Shown here piece after piece: positions 1 to 8,118 of a stretch of 64,000 bases of DNA. Position numbers and translations under genes: made by a program. This stretch comes from an uncultured Lachnospiraceae bacterium. GTDB taxonomy: Bacteria; Bacillota; Clostridia; Lachnospirales; Lachnospiraceae. The notes beneath the pieces were generated by a model. It was not told the origin of the DNA. It saw only the letters and a list, made by a program, of their open reading frames with translations, and made no database searches. Every line of letters begins with the position of its first letter. The first letter of the stretch is position 1. The stretch is from positions 1-64,000 of the forward strand of contig CAJTUA010000017.1 of the NCBI GenBank assembly GCA_910579615.1, read 5' to 3'.

Positions 1-99
1 AAGGACGATGCCGTATATCAAAGCGCTGCACAAAGTCAATGCGGTAAATACCCACAAGAACACTTTTATACTTAGAGAGTTACTGATTTTCTTTTGCAA
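1..99 (-). CDS. Sensor histidine kinase, N-terminal fragment (cut by window edge)
   Basis: Only 33 residues lie in the window. They begin at a TTG at 97-99 that overlaps the 3' end of the response-regulator gene, with GGGGTGGGAT about 6 bases upstream as ribosome site. The fragment has a short basic start (MQKKISNSLSIK) followed by a hydrophobic helix (VFLWVFTALTLCSALIYGIVL), which fits the first membrane helix of a two-component sensor kinase. The kinase call rests on position directly after an OmpR-type regulator plus this topology; no catalytic domain is visible. Confidence 0.6.
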   Translation of the reverse strand, partial: MQKKISNSLSIKVFLWVFTALTLCSALIYGIVL

Positions 100-754
100 T
101 TTTGTATCCCACCCCTCTGACAGTTTCTATGTAATCCACGCCTAACTTTTTTCGCAAATTCATAATGTGGAAATTGACGCTTTTTTCCTCGCCGATAAAT
201 TCATATCCCCACACAAGGTTAAGCAGCTCATCTCTTGTGAATACCCGTCCTTGATTTTTAAGGAAAAGCAGTAAAATATCAAACTCGGATTGCGTGAGGA
301 TGACCTCCGCACCCGATACAAGGACTTGCCTTTGCTTTGCACTTATCTGAAGTTCTTTATATCGAAGGGTGTCCGTATCCATATCCATTGTTTCTGTTCT
401 TCTAAACAGTGCTTCTACACGCTTTAATACCAGTTTGATAGAAAACGGCTTTGTGATATAATCATCTGCCAGCAAATCAAATCCTTTTATCTGGTCAGCC
501 TCTGTATCAAGGGCAGTCAAAAGGATAATCGGGGTCTGTGCTTCTTGCCGTATCATTTCGCAAACAGCATATCCGTTGATTTTCGGTAACATAATATCCA
601 AAAGAATAAGGTCTATGTGGTGGGTATGAAAAGTATTGATACCTTCCAGACCATCCGATGCGGTCACAACTTCATAGCCGCAGGCTCTAAGCGGCTCGGC
701 TAAGATGTTTTGTATTGCGATTTCATCTTCAATAATCAGTATTGTCTTTGCCAT
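80..754 (-). CDS. OmpR/PhoB-family response regulator
   Basis: This 224-residue protein has an N-terminal receiver domain (about 1-120) and a C-terminal winged-helix DNA-binding domain (about 130-222). The acidic pocket is IEDE near residue 8, the phospho-acceptor aspartate lies in LLDIMLP near residue 53, and the conserved switch Thr and Lys lie in LLTA and ITKPF. The winged helix ends in the typical VRGVGYKI. The overlapping downstream kinase start implies translational coupling. VanR-like regulators of this length are common on Firmicutes mobile elements, and the remnants next door suggest this pair belonged to one. The inducing signal cannot be inferred. Confidence 0.9.
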   Translation of the reverse strand: MAKTILIIEDEIAIQNILAEPLRACGYEVVTASDGLEGINTFHTHHIDLILLDIMLPKINGYAVCEMIRQEAQTPIILLTALDTEADQIKGFDLLADDYITKPFSIKLVLKRVEALFRRTETMDMDTDTLRYKELQISAKQRQVLVSGAEVILTQSEFDILLLFLKNQGRVFTRDELLNLVWGYEFIGEEKSVNFHIMNLRKKLGVDYIETVRGVGYKIAKENQ

Positions 755-790
755 ATCTTAAACCTCCAATCTGATTATACTAAGGCTTGG

Positions 791-979
791 TTAGTTTTTG
801 ATTAGTTTTTCTGATTTTCTTCGCTTATCAGCAGGTTTTTTGGCATCTTTAGGAATCGGCTATACTTGGTTGATATTCAAAACACCCTCAATACGATTTT
901 CCTTGCATAACCGCTGCACCCACCGAAGAGATACATTCCATTTTTCTGCCGCTTCCTGTGCTGTTATATAATCAAACAT
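791..979 (-). pseudogene. Excisionase-like helix-turn-helix protein with in-frame stop
   Basis: A 62-codon reading frame starts at 979 with MFDYITAQEAAEKWNVSLRW and continues RVQRLCKENRIEG-like text typical of the small MerR/excisionase HTH proteins carried by Firmicutes integrative elements. Codon 40 is TAG (860-862), at a place where relatives carry a Trp in a 'W-IPKDAKKP' stretch; the frame then resumes with PIPKDAKKPADKRRK. A TGG-to-TAG change is the simplest explanation. I read it as a decayed element gene; a truncated 39-residue peptide is the only product expected. Confidence 0.7.
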
Positions 980-1170
980 TTCTGGCTTCCTAAAATTGTA
1001 CTGTATTTATTATAGCCGTTTAGACGAACTATATCAAGTGTGCAAATATGAACTTTTATCTCTTGCAGCAGGATATTTCATATCCTATTATAAGGGATTT
1101 CACATTGTTTAATTAGAAGCTACATCTCTGTAAAATATAAGGGTAGGATTTTCAGGGTATAGGTGGTGAG
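980..1170. other. Intergenic stretch beside element remnants
   Basis: No gene is supportable here. It holds a perfect 7-bp inverted repeat (AGGATAT/ATATCCT) at 1070-1086 and AT-rich sequence that could have served as promoter for the flanking remnants. Confidence 0.4.
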
Positions 1171-1315
1171 CTAATGGACGAAAGGGACAATCCGGAGGGA
1201 ATTGTTTTCCCCGGCGGTCTTGTGGCTCACGGTGATATAAAGGTAGGTCTGGGTGACGGTGGTTTCCGTCTCCACAATGTTCCCGTGACCGTCATCGCTC
1301 TCGGTTATCTGGGTC
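1171..1315 (-). pseudogene. Internal fragment of an integrative-element protein (possibly a cell-wall hydrolase)
   Basis: On the minus strand one frame reads ETETTVTQTYLYITVSHKTA and ends at a TAG at 1171-1173. The phrase resembles a conserved segment of the secreted peptidoglycan-hydrolase proteins found in Tn916-like and CTn-type conjugative elements; that identification is from memory and is tentative. Both ends are unnatural: upstream it is welded directly to a ParA start, downstream it runs into unrelated sequence after 'KTA'. It is best read as a deletion scar with no functional product. Confidence 0.4.
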
Positions 1316-1399
1316 GGTGGTGGTCTTGCCGACACCGCCTTTCTGATTGGTTAAAGCGATTACGAGACGTTCTGAAGAATGTCTTAGCAATCTTGACAT
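1316..1399 (-). pseudogene. ParA/Soj ATPase, first 28 codons only
   Basis: The minus strand encodes a start followed by ALTNQKGGVGKTTT, the deviant Walker A motif that opens ParA-type partition ATPases. After the last Thr the homology stops abruptly and an unrelated tail (DPDNRER) ends at 1292. ParA is normally 250 or more residues, so about 90% is missing. ParA genes are standard cargo of integrative elements, which together with the adjoining fragments points to an excised or degraded element. Confidence 0.75.
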
Positions 1400-1496
1400 G
1401 GGTTTGTCCTCCGTTGTAAATTCACCCATCCAAAAGCCCATAAATAGCGGCTGTTTGGGCGATTTGGGGAAATGGAACATTTCTAAGGCTTCTGTA

Positions 1497-1916
1497 GGTA
1501 CTGAGGAACTCGCACACATGGAAATTGTGTCCGCAATCGTGCACCAACTTACCCGTGACATGACACCGGAGCAGATTGAGGGAAGCCCATTCGCAAACTA
1601 TTATGTGGACCATACGCTCGGCATCTGGCCGCAGGCGGCGTCCGGCGCGCCGTGGACGGCGACTTATTTCCAGTCCAAGGGTGACCCGATTACCGATATC
1701 CATGAGGATATGGCAGCAGAGCAGAAAGCACGCACAACCTATGACAATATCCTGCGGCTTGTGCATGACCATGATGTCTGTGACCCAATCCGTTTTCTGA
1801 GGGAGCGCGAGATTGTGCATTACCAGAGATTCGGCGAGAGCTTAAGGCTTGTGCAGGAAGAACTGGATTCGAAAAATTATTATGCATTCAATCCGGCGTT
1901 TGACAAAAATTGTTAA
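1497..1916 (+). pseudogene. cotJC: 5'-truncated manganese catalase / spore-coat protein CotJC
   Basis: From codon 'GTEELAHMEI' at 1497 onward the protein matches the CotJC/Mn-catalase family to its natural C-terminus (ends NPAFDKNC). It keeps the first ligand helix Glu and His (EELAHME), the second (AAEQKAR) and the last His (REREIVHYQRFGE), but the N-terminal helix that carries the first metal-ligand Glu is missing. About 50 codons upstream in the same frame (open from ATG 1347) are antisense to the ParA remnant and are not catalase sequence. The gene has therefore lost its start, promoter and one ligand helix. In intact genomes CotJC sits in the inner spore coat. Confidence 0.85.
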
Positions 1917-1942
1917 GAAATCGAAAAATGCCATAATAAATC

Positions 1943-1979
1943 AAAAAAGGGGGAATCGCGCAGCGGTTCTCCTTTTTTG
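1943..1979 (+). terminator. Rho-independent terminator after cotJC remnant
   Basis: AAAAAAGG...CCTTTTTT pair around a G/C-containing stem, and the structure ends in a T6 run. It sits 26 bases after the cotJC stop. Confidence 0.7.
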
Positions 1980-2037
1980 TGTGCAGGGGGCGTGTTTTTT
2001 TTGTAAGAAAAAAGTTCTCGCCATTTTGGGAGCAGTG

Positions 2038-2046
2038 TGGTATAAT
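2038..2046 (+). promoter_or_regulatory. Extended -10 promoter
   Basis: TGGTATAAT is a perfect extended -10 element. There is no good -35 box at the expected distance, as is usual for extended -10 promoters. It lies about 110 bases upstream of the first membrane-protein gene of the cdaA locus. Confidence 0.55.
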
Positions 2047-2158
2047 CTACCTTATGATTGGAAAAGATTGCGTTTTTTCATGATAATCCGTATAGGGAAG
2101 AAAAAAAGTGCCTACAATTTTAGAAACAGGCAGGGATTGCCGGAAGGAGAGGGAAACG

Positions 2159-2593
2159 ATGCTGAATATCAGGAAAACACGCCTGATGACGAAGCTTGCC
2201 CTGTATGAGACAGGGGAGGGCAGGCGGGATATCAGGCTGAGCAAATACTATAAGACGGACTATGTGCGGTTACAGATTTTAAAGACCGTTCTGGCGGTGA
2301 CGGTTGGGTATCTCCTGATTTTGCTGATGGTTGTGCTTTACAAATCCGAATATTTGATTGCGCAGGCAGTAAATCTGGATTACAGGGCAATTGGTGTGAC
2401 GGTGTTTGTTATTTATGTCGTGCTTCTTACCATCTATATTGTCGGGGCAATTATTGGCTACTCCATCCAGTATGATTTGTCGCGAGGGAAGCTGACACGG
2501 TATTTCCGGATATTAAAAATTATGAAGAAGATTTACCGCGAGGAGGAGGGCAGCGGTGCTGCCGCGGAAAAAGAGGAGGAAGGCAATGGTTAA
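2159..2593 (+). CDS. Small two-helix membrane protein of unknown function
   Basis: The start at 2159 is chosen because GGAAGGAGAGGG lies just upstream; the frame is open further back without a ribosome site. The 144-residue product has two long hydrophobic helices (about residues 43-65 and 78-105) between a basic N-terminus and a charged tail ending in Glu-rich sequence. I do not recognise a family. Its stop overlaps the start of the next gene (ATGGTTAA), so the two are probably translated together and may act together in the membrane. Confidence 0.75.
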   Translation: MLNIRKTRLMTKLALYETGEGRRDIRLSKYYKTDYVRLQILKTVLAVTVGYLLILLMVVLYKSEYLIAQAVNLDYRAIGVTVFVIYVVLLTIYIVGAIIGYSIQYDLSRGKLTRYFRILKIMKKIYREEEGSGAAAEKEEEGNG

Positions 2594-3842
2594 GATTTTG
2601 GAGCTGCGTTCGCTTCTGAGAACGTACTATCAGAAGTTTCAGATGATAGTTGACCCGTTAATAAAATTTATTGCGGCCTTTGTGACATTTCTTGTGATTA
2701 ACAGGTCACTTGGCTATAATGAGAAGCTTGAGAAGACGGTGGTGGTGCTTTTGGTGTCCCTGCTGTGTGCATTTACACCGTCCTCGATTCTGGTGTTTTT
2801 GGCGATGGCATTTGTCATTTTGCACATTGCATCGGCATCGTCGTTCATGGCATTGTTTGCGGCGCTGATTTTTGTCGTGCTGTATTGCTTTTTCCTGCGG
2901 TTTGCGCCGCAGTACGGCTATGTGGTGGTGGCGATTCCGATTTTGTCAACACTGCACATGCCTTATCTTGTTCCGATTCTGATGGGGCTTGTGGCAAACC
3001 CGATTACCATCCTGCCGTCGGCGTGTGGCGTGGCGGTATATTATATCCTCCAGATTATGAAGGAGCACACGGTTGTCAGTGACAGCTTTGCCCTGGATGA
3101 TATCCTCCCGCTTTACACGGAGGTGTTTGAGACACTGCTTGCCAGCAAGGATATCCTGATTGTTTCCGGTGTATTTGCGGTTGTCATCATTGTTGTGTAT
3201 ATTGTGCGCAGGATGAAAATGGAGTACGCTGCGGAGTTGGCGATTATCGCGGGGGCGGTGGTCAATGTATTCGGGTTTTTGATTTGTGATTTGCGCTTTG
3301 ATTCCGGGGTTACGCTTGGCAGTATGATTGTTGGAACGCTGATATCCGTTGCGGCTGCGTTTATCGCGCTTTTCTTTAAGAGGGTGCTTGACTATACTGC
3401 CGTGGAGAATGTCCAGTTTGAGGATGATGACTATTATTATTATGTGAAGGCTGTTCCGAAAATTGAGATTGGTGTTGCGCAGCGCACGGTAGAACATATC
3501 AATGCGAAGGATGAGAGGACGGACGAGGAGGAAGATGAGGATGATTATGAGGAGGTTCTTGATGAGGAAACCGGCGAGGTCATCTTCCGGCCAAAGAGTG
3601 GCGGCGGTGCGGGCGGTCAGGTAAGGCGCCAGAAAGGCGGAAAGAGCTCCGGGTATTTTTACCGCAAGATGCAGGAGGAAAAGCAGAAGATACGCGAGGA
3701 AGAACAGCAGAGGGCGCGCGCTGAGATGCGGGCGGCAAAGCGCTACGAGAGCGGGGAGGAACAGTACCTAAGCGAGGAGGATTTGATGCGCTCCGAGCAA
3801 AGGCGCCATTATCAGGAAGAACAGGAGACGCAGGAGCGGTAA
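2586..3842 (+). CDS. Polytopic membrane protein with long charged C-terminal tail
   Basis: Start 2586 follows GGAGGAAGGC and overlaps the previous gene by eight bases. Residues 1-275 hold roughly eight to ten hydrophobic segments; residues 290-418 are cytoplasm-like, with an acidic block (DERTDEEEDEDDYEEV) and then a long Gln/Glu/Arg-rich helical, coiled-coil-like stretch. I do not recognise a named family. Its placement immediately before cdaA suggests a role linked to c-di-AMP or envelope control, but this is inference from order only. A coupled partner function with the preceding two-helix protein is likely. Confidence 0.75.
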   Translation: MVKILELRSLLRTYYQKFQMIVDPLIKFIAAFVTFLVINRSLGYNEKLEKTVVVLLVSLLCAFTPSSILVFLAMAFVILHIASASSFMALFAALIFVVLYCFFLRFAPQYGYVVVAIPILSTLHMPYLVPILMGLVANPITILPSACGVAVYYILQIMKEHTVVSDSFALDDILPLYTEVFETLLASKDILIVSGVFAVVIIVVYIVRRMKMEYAAELAIIAGAVVNVFGFLICDLRFDSGVTLGSMIVGTLISVAAAFIALFFKRVLDYTAVENVQFEDDDYYYYVKAVPKIEIGVAQRTVEHINAKDERTDEEEDEDDYEEVLDEETGEVIFRPKSGGGAGGQVRRQKGGKSSGYFYRKMQEEKQKIREEEQQRARAEMRAAKRYESGEEQYLSEEDLMRSEQRRHYQEEQETQER

Positions 3843-3889
3843 AACAGAATGAATAGCCAGAACTCAGAGATAGGAAGAGTGGTGATGAG

Positions 3890-4744
3890 ATGAGATGGAT
3901 CCGGACATTTATGGATGAATACCTGATCCGGCTGACGCGGTTAAAAATCGGGGATATTTTGGAAATAATAATCATAGCAATGATAATCTACTATTTTTTA
4001 CGGTGGATTAAGACGACGAACGCATGGTCGGTTTTAAAGGGGCTTTTGATTGTGTTTATGTGCTGGTTGGTCGCGTATATCTTTGACCTTCACGCAATCC
4101 AGTGGATTTTTGTGAATGCTGTCGGGGTTGGGATTACCGCGCTGATTATCCTTTTCCAGCCGGAGCTTCGAAGGGTGCTCGAACAGCTTGGGCAAAAAGA
4201 GCTTATGCCATCCTTTTTTGGCGGCAGTTCGTCAGAGCAGGAGGCATTGACGCAGGAGGATATTGATGAAATTGTACATGCCGTCTATCATATGGCGAAA
4301 GAGAAAACAGGCGCCCTGATTGTCATGGAGCGCCAAATCAGCTTGCAGGACAAAGTAAAAACGGGTATCATCATCGATGCAAATATTTGTTCCGGGCTTC
4401 TGATTAGTATTTTTGAGGAGAATAAACCGCTTCATGACGGTGCGGTGATTGTCCGTGGGAGAAAGCTTGTGGCGGCGACCTGCTATCTGCCGCTTTCAAG
4501 CAATATGCAGCTGAGCAAGGAGGTTGGGACAAGACACCGCGCGGCGGTCGGCATCAGTGAGGAGACGGACAGTTTTACCGTGATTGTTTCGGAGGAGACC
4601 GGAACCGTGTCCATCGCCAGAAACGGTGAGCTCATCCGGGGAATTTCCGGAGACCGGCTGAAAAAAGAGCTTCGTACACTTCAGACGGTGCCGGAGAAAA
4701 AGAAGGGGAGATTTTCCCTGCACAGGAGGGAAAAACAAGTCTGA
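3890..4744 (+). CDS. cdaA: Membrane diadenylate cyclase (c-di-AMP synthase)
   Basis: CdaA condenses two ATP into cyclic di-AMP, which controls potassium/osmolyte uptake and wall homeostasis in Firmicutes. The 284-residue length is normal. Three hydrophobic helices occupy about residues 20-90, then comes the DAC catalytic domain with the two diagnostic motifs: DGA at residues 183-185 (PLHDGAVIVRG) and RHR at 215-217 (GTRHRAAVG). The ribosome site AGGAAGAGTGGTGAG abuts ATG 3890. cdaR follows after 23 bases, the classical order; glmM, often the third gene, is absent here. Confidence 0.96.
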   Translation: MRWIRTFMDEYLIRLTRLKIGDILEIIIIAMIIYYFLRWIKTTNAWSVLKGLLIVFMCWLVAYIFDLHAIQWIFVNAVGVGITALIILFQPELRRVLEQLGQKELMPSFFGGSSSEQEALTQEDIDEIVHAVYHMAKEKTGALIVMERQISLQDKVKTGIIIDANICSGLLISIFEENKPLHDGAVIVRGRKLVAATCYLPLSSNMQLSKEVGTRHRAAVGISEETDSFTVIVSEETGTVSIARNGELIRGISGDRLKKELRTLQTVPEKKKGRFSLHRREKQV

Positions 4745-4767
4745 AAGGCGGCGCACGGGGGAGAGAT

Positions 4768-6201
4768 ATGAGTGAGATAAGAAAACAGTTGGAGGATGGG
4801 CAGCAGGAAGCGGCGCAAAAGCAGCCGGGGCGTGCAAAGTCCTTTTTCATAGGGATGGCAGGGGGGTTAAGGAGGAATTTAAGATGGAAACTTTTGTCCC
4901 TGCTCATCGCAGTGCTTGTCTGGGTGACCATCATGAACATCGATGATCCGTATATTACCGTGACAATCCCGGATGTTCCTGTGACATCGCTGAATGAGAG
5001 TGTGCTCCAGGAGCAGGGGAAAATCAGTGATATTGAAAGCGGACGGACGGTCACTTTGAAGGTACACGCACCGAGCTCCATCGCGGAGAATCTGACGGCA
5101 AGGGACTTTAATGCGGTGGCGGACTACCGTCAGATGTCGCTTGTCTACGCGGTTCCGATTCAGGTATCCCTGCGTCAGGAGAGCCCATACAATAAGGAAG
5201 ACATTGACATTACCATCGTATCCAGGCAGCCGGAGGTTATGGTGCTTACCCTGGAGGATTACACGAGCGAGACGTTCCGCGTGGATATCCAGACCCTGGG
5301 GGAAGCAGCGGAAGGCTACTATGTATCCGACATGGTAGTAAAGCCAAACCTGGTGCAGATTTCGGGCTCGGAAAAGCAGATTGACCGCATTGAGCGGGTG
5401 GTGGTCGAGGTTGGCACAGGGCAGGTAAAGAAGAGCTTTGAGCGGCAGGCAGTCCTCCGTGCATATGACAAAAATGGCTACGAGATTGATGCCTCAACAA
5501 TTGAGTTTGATACAAAGGAAGTCAATGTGGAAGTGACGGTGCTTCCGGTCAAGAAAATACTGCTTCTGATTACTACGCAGGGCGAGCCTGCCTACGGCTA
5601 TGAGTGCACGGGTATCCAACATGTGCCGACGGAGATTATGATTGCCGGGAAAGCGGAGGATCTGGAGGGGATTTATTCCATGACCATCCCGTTTGACATT
5701 GATATGCAGAGCAAGGATTATGGTGCGAAGCTCAATATCGAGACATATCTGAACGAATATTATGAGGGAAAATATGTGCTTGTCGATGAGGAAAAATATG
5801 TTACAGTGACGGCATATATCGAAAAACTTCCGACGAAGGATTTCAAGGTGCGCAGCGAGGATATTTCCGTGGTGGGGCTTGCGGAGGAATACGATTTGCT
5901 CTACACGACAAAAAGTGATATCAACATCAAGGTGCTTGGCAGGCAGGAGGAGCTTGACAAGCTGACGGTGCAGAACCTGAAACTTTACATTGATGTGACG
6001 GACTATGGACCGGGAAATTATTACGTGTCGGTAGTTTCAGACACGGATGCTTTTGTGACGGTGCGCACCGGAACCATCGGGATTCGAATTGTTGAGGCGG
6101 CAGATACCTTTGTCATCGACGATACCGCAGGGGGAGAAAACGGCAATGGCACAGAAGGAGAAAACGCCGGTGGTACCGGGGAAGAAAACGATGGCACCTG
6201 A
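4768..6201 (+). CDS. cdaR: YbbR-domain protein, CdaA regulator
   Basis: CdaR is a single-pass protein that binds CdaA and modulates c-di-AMP production from outside the membrane. Here one helix (about residues 41-56, LLSLLIAVLVWVTIMNI) is followed by about four tandem YbbR-like beta domains to residue 450 and a Gly/Glu/Asn-rich low-complexity tail of about 25 residues. Ribosome site GGGGGAGAG precedes ATG 4768. Length (477) is within the family range. The order cdaA-cdaR is strongly conserved in Firmicutes. Confidence 0.93.
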   Translation: MSEIRKQLEDGQQEAAQKQPGRAKSFFIGMAGGLRRNLRWKLLSLLIAVLVWVTIMNIDDPYITVTIPDVPVTSLNESVLQEQGKISDIESGRTVTLKVHAPSSIAENLTARDFNAVADYRQMSLVYAVPIQVSLRQESPYNKEDIDITIVSRQPEVMVLTLEDYTSETFRVDIQTLGEAAEGYYVSDMVVKPNLVQISGSEKQIDRIERVVVEVGTGQVKKSFERQAVLRAYDKNGYEIDASTIEFDTKEVNVEVTVLPVKKILLLITTQGEPAYGYECTGIQHVPTEIMIAGKAEDLEGIYSMTIPFDIDMQSKDYGAKLNIETYLNEYYEGKYVLVDEEKYVTVTAYIEKLPTKDFKVRSEDISVVGLAEEYDLLYTTKSDINIKVLGRQEELDKLTVQNLKLYIDVTDYGPGNYYVSVVSDTDAFVTVRTGTIGIRIVEAADTFVIDDTAGGENGNGTEGENAGGTGEENDGT

Positions 6202-6266
6202 CAGATGCACAGGAGGTGGCGAACCTGGATGATACGGGTCCTAGGGGTAAAATTTTGTCGATGGAA

Positions 6267-6316
6267 GGATATGACGGAAAACTGCTTTCCGCGGGAACGG
6301 GTTTTCTGCCATATCC
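6267..6316 (+). promoter_or_regulatory. Leader hairpin upstream of leuA
   Basis: Arms GGATATGACGGAAAAC (6267-6282) and GTTTTCTGCCATATCC (6301-6316) pair over 16 positions with two mismatches around an 18-base loop. No T-run follows, so it is not a simple terminator. It ends 32 bases before leuA and may affect its expression or mRNA stability. No T-box motif was seen. Confidence 0.45.
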
Positions 6317-6348
6317 GGTGAAAATATAGTGCGGAAATGGGGGAAATT

Positions 6349-8028
6349 ATGCTAAATTATAAAAGATACCAGAAAAATCCGGTGGTCGATTACCCGGAGC
6401 GTGAATGGCCAAACAAGGAGATTGAAAAAGCACCAATCTGGTGCAGCGTCGATTTGCGCGACGGGAACCAGGCGCTGATTGAGCCGATGGTCGTCGAGGA
6501 AAAAATTGAATTTTTTAATATGTTGGTGAAATTGGGCTTTAAGGAAATTGAAATCGGTTTCCCGTCCGCGTCGCAGATTGAATATGATTTCCTGCGCCAG
6601 TTGGTGGAACGCAGGATGATTCCGGATGATGTGACTGTGCAGGTACTTACACAGTGCAGGGAACATCTGATTGCGCGCACCTTTGAGGCGATTGAGGGTG
6701 TGAAACAGGCGGTGGTACATATTTACAATTCCACTTCCACGCTACAAAGGGATGTTGTGTTTGGCATGGAACGCCCGGAAATCATAAAAATTGCAACGGA
6801 TGGAACAAAGCTTGTGAAGGAATACGCAAAGGATTTTCCGGGTAAGATAATACTTGAGTATTCACCGGAGAGTTTTACTGGCACTGAACTTGATTTTGCG
6901 CTCGAAATCTGTACGGCGGTGCAGGAAGTCTGGCAGCCGGATGCGGAGAATAAAATTATTTTCAATCTCCCGTCCACGGTCGAGATGAATACGCCAAATG
7001 TTTATGCCGACCAGATTGAATGGATGTCAAAACATTTTAAGGACAGGGAAAATATCATCCTTTCGGTGCATCCGCACAATGACCGCGGCTGCGGTGTGGC
7101 AGCATCGGAGCTTGCGCTGCTTGCAGGCGCGGACAGGGTCGAGGGCACGCTTTTTGGCAACGGGGAGCGCACCGGGAATGTTGACATCCTCACGATTGCA
7201 TACAATATGTTTTCGCAGGGGATTGACCCGAAGCTGAATCTGGAAAACATCCGCGCGATTGCGGAGGTCTATGAGCGCTGCTGCAAGCTTCCGGTTCCGG
7301 CGCGCCATCCGTATGCGGGAAAGCTTGTGTTCACCGCTTTCTCCGGTTCGCACCAGGATGCCATCAACAAGGGGGTTACGGCGATGAAGGAGCGCGGCAG
7401 CCAAATCTGGCAGGTGCCTTATCTGCCGATTGACCCGGCGGATATCGGCAGGACCTACGAGCCGATTGTGCGCATCAACAGCCAGTCGGGCAAGGGCGGC
7501 GTGGCGTTTATTATGGAGACGTATTTCGGCTTTAAGCTGCCGAAGGGGATGCATAAAGAATTTGCGGATGTCATCCAGGCAATCACGGAAAAACAAGGGG
7601 AGGTCGGTCCGGAGCAGATTATGTCGGAATTCAGGAAATGCTACCTGGACAAAAAGGAACCATACCATTTCCGCAGAAGCCGTCTGGAAGAGGTTTGTGC
7701 AGGCGGGAATGATTACGATACCCGCGTGACGGTGGAATACACATATGAAGGCGAAAACCGCAGTTTCACCTCGATTGGCAACGGACCGATTGATGCCCTA
7801 AAGCGTGGGCTCGCAGCGGAGTGCGGCATGGAGCTGCGCCTGCTGGACTACAATGAACATGCACTTCAGGAGGGCTCGACCGCACAGGCCGCTGCCTATA
7901 TCCATCTGCTTGATACAAAGAGTGGGAAAACAACCTTTGGTGTCGGCGTGAGCTCAAACATTACAAGGGCATCTTTCCGGGCAATTTTCAGCGCGGTGAA
8001 CCGGTTTGTGCAGTTGCAGGCAAAATAA
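6349..8028 (+). CDS. leuA: 2-isopropylmalate synthase, LeuA2-type
   Basis: LeuA condenses acetyl-CoA with 2-ketoisovalerate, the first committed step of leucine synthesis. The 559-residue protein has the HMGL-like TIM barrel with WCSVDLRDGNQAL near residue 30 (metal-binding Asp), the metal-site motif SVHPHNDRGCGVA near 240 and the GNGERTGNVD loop, then a linker and a C-terminal LeuA dimer/allosteric domain (about 435-559). Length and motifs match the longer type. GGGGG at 6339-6343 positions ATG 6349 rather than the in-frame ATG 6337. It stands alone rather than with leuBCD. Confidence 0.94.
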   Translation: MLNYKRYQKNPVVDYPEREWPNKEIEKAPIWCSVDLRDGNQALIEPMVVEEKIEFFNMLVKLGFKEIEIGFPSASQIEYDFLRQLVERRMIPDDVTVQVLTQCREHLIARTFEAIEGVKQAVVHIYNSTSTLQRDVVFGMERPEIIKIATDGTKLVKEYAKDFPGKIILEYSPESFTGTELDFALEICTAVQEVWQPDAENKIIFNLPSTVEMNTPNVYADQIEWMSKHFKDRENIILSVHPHNDRGCGVAASELALLAGADRVEGTLFGNGERTGNVDILTIAYNMFSQGIDPKLNLENIRAIAEVYERCCKLPVPARHPYAGKLVFTAFSGSHQDAINKGVTAMKERGSQIWQVPYLPIDPADIGRTYEPIVRINSQSGKGGVAFIMETYFGFKLPKGMHKEFADVIQAITEKQGEVGPEQIMSEFRKCYLDKKEPYHFRRSRLEEVCAGGNDYDTRVTVEYTYEGENRSFTSIGNGPIDALKRGLAAECGMELRLLDYNEHALQEGSTAQAAAYIHLLDTKSGKTTFGVGVSSNITRASFRAIFSAVNRFVQLQAK

Positions 8029-8118
8029 TCCGGGGGCTGCCGGACGAAGCAGCGTTTGGCAAAACATTGGCGGCCCCTAACATGAAAATGCCGTTTGCGC
8101 GGCGGGATGAGAAAAATT

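Noticed and set aside
1347..1496. N-terminal 50 codons of the 189-codon frame as part of the Mn-catalase
   Set aside because: The stretch is antisense to ParA-like DNA and has no catalase similarity; no ribosome site precedes ATG 1347.
7027..7668. Long minus-strand frame (213 codons) inside leuA
   Set aside because: Antisense shadow of a well-conserved gene; composition typical of reverse-complement codon bias.
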